The notes under the pieces were generated by a model. That model was not told the DNA's origin. It was given only the letters and a program-made list of their open reading frames with translations, and searched no databases. Shown one piece after another: positions 61,870 to 64,000 of a stretch of 64,000 nucleotides of DNA. Source of the stretch: Microbispora oryzae (GTDB lineage Bacteria; Actinomycetota; Actinomycetes; Streptosporangiales; Streptosporangiaceae); assembly GCF_017896165.1 (NCBI RefSeq), contig NZ_JAFCNB010000010.1, positions 62,001 through 126,000 of the forward strand, given 5' to 3'. Made by a program: the position numbers and the translations under genes. Numbering within the stretch: position 1 is the stretch's first letter; the number at the start of each line of letters is the position of its first letter.

Positions 61870-62346
61870 ATGTCCGTGGCCACCGTGACGGCCGTCATGA
61901 CGGCCGTCACGTCGACCGGCCTCACGACCGGCCCGGCGGCCGGAGCGGCCGAGGTCGCCGGCTACCCGCACGCACCGGTCTGGGCGGTGGTCGCCGCCGC
62001 CCTGCTGGCGATCCTCGGCGTCGTCAACCACGTCAGGTTCGTCCGCGGCGGGCCCGGCAGCACCTGGGCGGCGCGCTACTTCGACACCGACAACCCCAAG
62101 GAGCTGCGGAACCTGCCGTTCGCGCAGCTCCCGGGGGCCGTCATGCTCGCGATGTGGGCCGTGATGCTCGCCTACACCTGGGTCTCCGGCCAGGAGACCT
62201 GGGACGCGATCATGGGCCTGTTCCTCTTCGCGTCGTTCGTCTTCGGAGGCGTGGCGGTCAAGCGGCTCTACCGGCCGCCGCGCAGGGCCAAGCCCCGGTG
62301 GCTCCTGGAGATGGAGCGGGCCGAGGAGGAACGCCGGGCCGTCTGA
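61870..62346 (+). CDS. small membrane protein, unknown function
   Basis: 158 residues from ATG 61870. Three membrane helices (about 33-52, 82-105, 110-130) and a basic-acidic tail ending in RWLLEMERAEEERRAV. No motif recognised. Faces the HAD genes on both sides (divergent from one, convergent with the other). Similar small proteins occur in other actinobacteria, as far as I recall. Confidence 0.7.
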   Translation: MSVATVTAVMTAVTSTGLTTGPAAGAAEVAGYPHAPVWAVVAAALLAILGVVNHVRFVRGGPGSTWAARYFDTDNPKELRNLPFAQLPGAVMLAMWAVMLAYTWVSGQETWDAIMGLFLFASFVFGGVAVKRLYRPPRRAKPRWLLEMERAEEERRAV

Positions 62347-62372
62347 CGCCAAGACGCGTCAGGCGCGGCCCT

Positions 62373-63005
62373 TCAGACGAGGCCGAGGGCGTCGGACAGC
62401 GAGTCCACCACCGGGACGCCGACGCCCTCCAGGTCTGACCGCCTGGTCATGCCGCCGGCGTAGAGGATGGCGCGGGCGCCGACGTGCTGGGCCGCGTGGG
62501 CGTCGTCGACGCTGTCGCCGATGACGACCACCTTGGCCGGGTCGAGGTCGAGCGCCCGCAGGTGCTCCACCATGTGCTCCGCCTTCGCGCCGCCGGTCGC
62601 CGTGCGCAGCCCGTCGACCCGGCGGAAGTGGCCGGAGATGCCGAACTCGCCGACCTTGCCGAGCAGCCGGTCGTGCATCCACATCGACAGCAGTGACTGC
62701 GTGCGGCCCGCCTCGTCCCATGCGCGCAGGCTCGACAGCGCGCCCTCGGCGAGGCTGCAGGCCTCCATCAGCCGGTGGTAGTGATCGTGGAAGCCGACGT
62801 CGAGCTGCTCCCATTCGCCGTCCCGGAGGGGCCGGCCCAGCATGCGCTCGTAGGCCACCCAGATCGGGCGGGTGTAGACCTCACGGAAACCCTCGATGTC
62901 GTACGGGCCGATGCCGTACGGCTGGAAGATCTCGTTGGTCGCGGCGACGATGGCGTCGATGTCGTGAAAAAGGGTGCCGTTCCAGTCCCAAACGATGTGT
63001 GTCAT
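62373..63005 (-). CDS. HAD-superfamily hydrolase (phosphoglycolate-phosphatase type)
   Basis: 210 residues. Motif I VWDWNGTLFHD with the Asp nucleophile and the Asp+2 replaced by Asn (DWNGT), which is typical of a subset of actinobacterial HADs; motif III KAEHM region; motif IV VVVIGDSVDDAHAA. Soluble phosphatase, substrate unknown. Confidence 0.87.
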   Translation of the reverse strand: MTHIVWDWNGTLFHDIDAIVAATNEIFQPYGIGPYDIEGFREVYTRPIWVAYERMLGRPLRDGEWEQLDVGFHDHYHRLMEACSLAEGALSSLRAWDEAGRTQSLLSMWMHDRLLGKVGEFGISGHFRRVDGLRTATGGAKAEHMVEHLRALDLDPAKVVVIGDSVDDAHAAQHVGARAILYAGGMTRRSDLEGVGVPVVDSLSDALGLV

Positions 63006-63059
63006 ATCCCCTCCAGCTTAAGCGTCCCCGGTGACGACGCCGTGAACACCACGGAGTCG

Positions 63060-63578
63060 TCAGGAGAGCAGGTCGGGGATCTCCTGGGTGGCGTACCACA
63101 TGAGCTCGTGGTCCTCCGCGCCGTCCACGACGAACCGGGCGTCGTCGTCGCCCGCGTCCGCGGCGGGCAGCGCCGCCACGGCCGCCGCGACGTCGGCGAC
63201 GGCGTCGGAGTCGTCGACGTGGACGGCGGCGATCCGGGACACGGCGATCGGCTCGTGCACCCGCACCCGGGCGCGCTCCGCCAGGTCGGCGCCCATCTTG
63301 ACGGTCTCGTCCGGCACCTCGACGGCCACGACGACGCGGCGGTCATCGCCCGCCGTCCCGTCCGTTGTCCCGTCCGCGCGATCGGCGGCGAGCATCCGCA
63401 GGGAGGCGCGGGCGGCCTCCGTGAGCGCCACGTACTCCAGTTCCTCGGTGTCACCGGAGGCGTACCACTCGACCAGCGCGGGGGTCACCGCATAACCGGT
63501 CAGCGGGGCAGGCCCGAGCTCTCCCGCCGCGACCACACGGGCCAGCGCGGGAAGGGTGCTCGGCAGATACACGCGCAT
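63060..63578 (-). CDS. DUF6912-type conserved protein
   Basis: 172 residues: MRVYLPSTLPALARVVAAGELGPAPLTGYAVTPALVEWYASGDTEELEYVALTEAARASL is typical of a conserved actinobacterial protein (DUF6912) encoded near HAD genes. Acidic, no membrane segment. Function unknown. 12 bases separate it from the next gene on the same strand. Confidence 0.82.
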   Translation of the reverse strand: MRVYLPSTLPALARVVAAGELGPAPLTGYAVTPALVEWYASGDTEELEYVALTEAARASLRMLAADRADGTTDGTAGDDRRVVVAVEVPDETVKMGADLAERARVRVHEPIAVSRIAAVHVDDSDAVADVAAAVAALPAADAGDDDARFVVDGAEDHELMWYATQEIPDLLS

Positions 63579-63590
63579 GGGTTCCTCGAC

Positions 63591-64000
63591 TCAGAGACGT
63601 TCGGGTGTGGCCGGCCGGCCGGGCCCGCCCGGGGCCGGGGACGCCGGGAAAACCGGGACGCCCAGGACATCCGGAGAATCCGGGACGTCCGGGGAGGGCG
63701 ACGCGCGGAGCGGCGTCCGGAACAGCCGCTCCAGCTCGGCGATCGTCGCCGCCGGCTCCAGATGGTGGACGCCCACCAGGCCCAGGGCGCGGGCCGCCAC
63801 GATGTTGGCCTCGATGTCGTCGACGAACACGCACTGCCCCGGCTCCAGGGACAGCAGCCCGAGCGCGTGCCGGAAGATCCGTTCCTCGGGCTTGCGCATG
63901 CCGACCTCGCCGGAGATGACGACGGCGTCGAAGATCTCGTCCCAGTCGTCCCTGGGGTAGTCGTTGCCCCACGAATTGGACAGCAGGCAGGTGGACAGGC
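63591..64000 (-). CDS. HAD-superfamily hydrolase, N-terminus beyond window
   Basis: Visible part about 136 residues. The frame begins at the window edge with LSTCLLSNSWG (motif II Ser), then MRKPEERIFRHAL (motif III Lys) and CVFVDDIEANI (motif IV). The C-terminus is a 40-residue proline-rich tail (about GVPVFPASPAPGGPGRP), unusual for this family. Nucleophile motif lies outside the window. Confidence 0.85.
   Translation of the reverse strand, partial: LSTCLLSNSWGNDYPRDDWDEIFDAVVISGEVGMRKPEERIFRHALGLLSLEPGQCVFVDDIEANIVAARALGLVGVHHLEPAATIAELERLFRTPLRASPSPDVPDSPDVLGVPVFPASPAPGGPGRPATPERL

Overview
The window is high-GC DNA with dense, often overlapping genes (GTGA/ATGA start-stop junctions, frequent GTG starts). 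The gene content (large NAD-glutamate dehydrogenase, ftsEX-smpB-ssrA-prfB block, DUF574 methyltransferase, MmyB-type and XRE regulators) points to a filamentous actinobacterium, most likely a member of Streptosporangiales. That placement is inferred from gene content and tmRNA tag style, not from a database match.

Layout. 1-5 kb: an acyl-CoA dehydrogenase cut by the window edge, a lipoprotein trypsin/PDZ protease, a UTRA-only GntR remnant, a Phd-like/Doc toxin-antitoxin pair and a decayed FtsX-family permease. 5-17.5 kb is a conserved core: tmRNA (ssrA), a penicillin-binding protein homologue that has lost all catalytic motifs, smpB, ftsX, ftsE, a zinc-ribbon mini membrane protein, prfB, a lipoprotein and the 1651-residue glutamate dehydrogenase. 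17.5-26.5 kb: tryptophan 2,3-dioxygenase, an EamA transporter, an ArsR-like regulator, an ECF sigma/mini anti-sigma pair divergent from a DUF4142 / haem-type membrane protein / NuoF-ferredoxin fusion redox operon, a Tat-exported berberine-bridge-type oxidase and a DUF574 methyltransferase.

26.7-32.6 kb holds the two most striking proteins. An ABC ATPase and permease are translationally coupled to a single protein that joins a polyprenyl diphosphate synthase to a class I terpene cyclase (a possible one-enzyme terpene pathway with its own exporter). Next comes a membrane Ser/Thr kinase whose extracellular part is a GH6 cellulase fold with both key catalytic aspartates changed to asparagine, which suggests a polysaccharide-sensing receptor kinase.

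32.6-44.4 kb is more accessory: Uma2 protein, a TetR-controlled SRPBCC/DUF4166 operon with two good operators, a PLD-helicase-DUF3427 protein beside an XRE/PLD-like regulator (possible defence island), small orphan genes, a ParB/DUF6551-type protein, a 2H phosphoesterase coupled to a large XRE regulator, and an orphan antitoxin. 44.4-57.4 kb: an SDR/MmyB divergent pair, hydrolases, an ABC transporter plus two-component operon, an HxlR regulator with a clear operator, a cyclase, a DUF234-type ATPase behind three spaced palindromes, a Phd/PIN toxin-antitoxin pair and acetoacetyl-CoA synthetase. 57.4-61 kb: a beta-lactamase-like serine hydrolase, LysR regulator and intact MecA-like PBP that look like a beta-lactam response unit. 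61-64 kb: three HAD-family proteins, a small membrane protein and a DUF6912-type protein.

No rRNA, tRNA, CRISPR array, transposase or complete prophage was seen.
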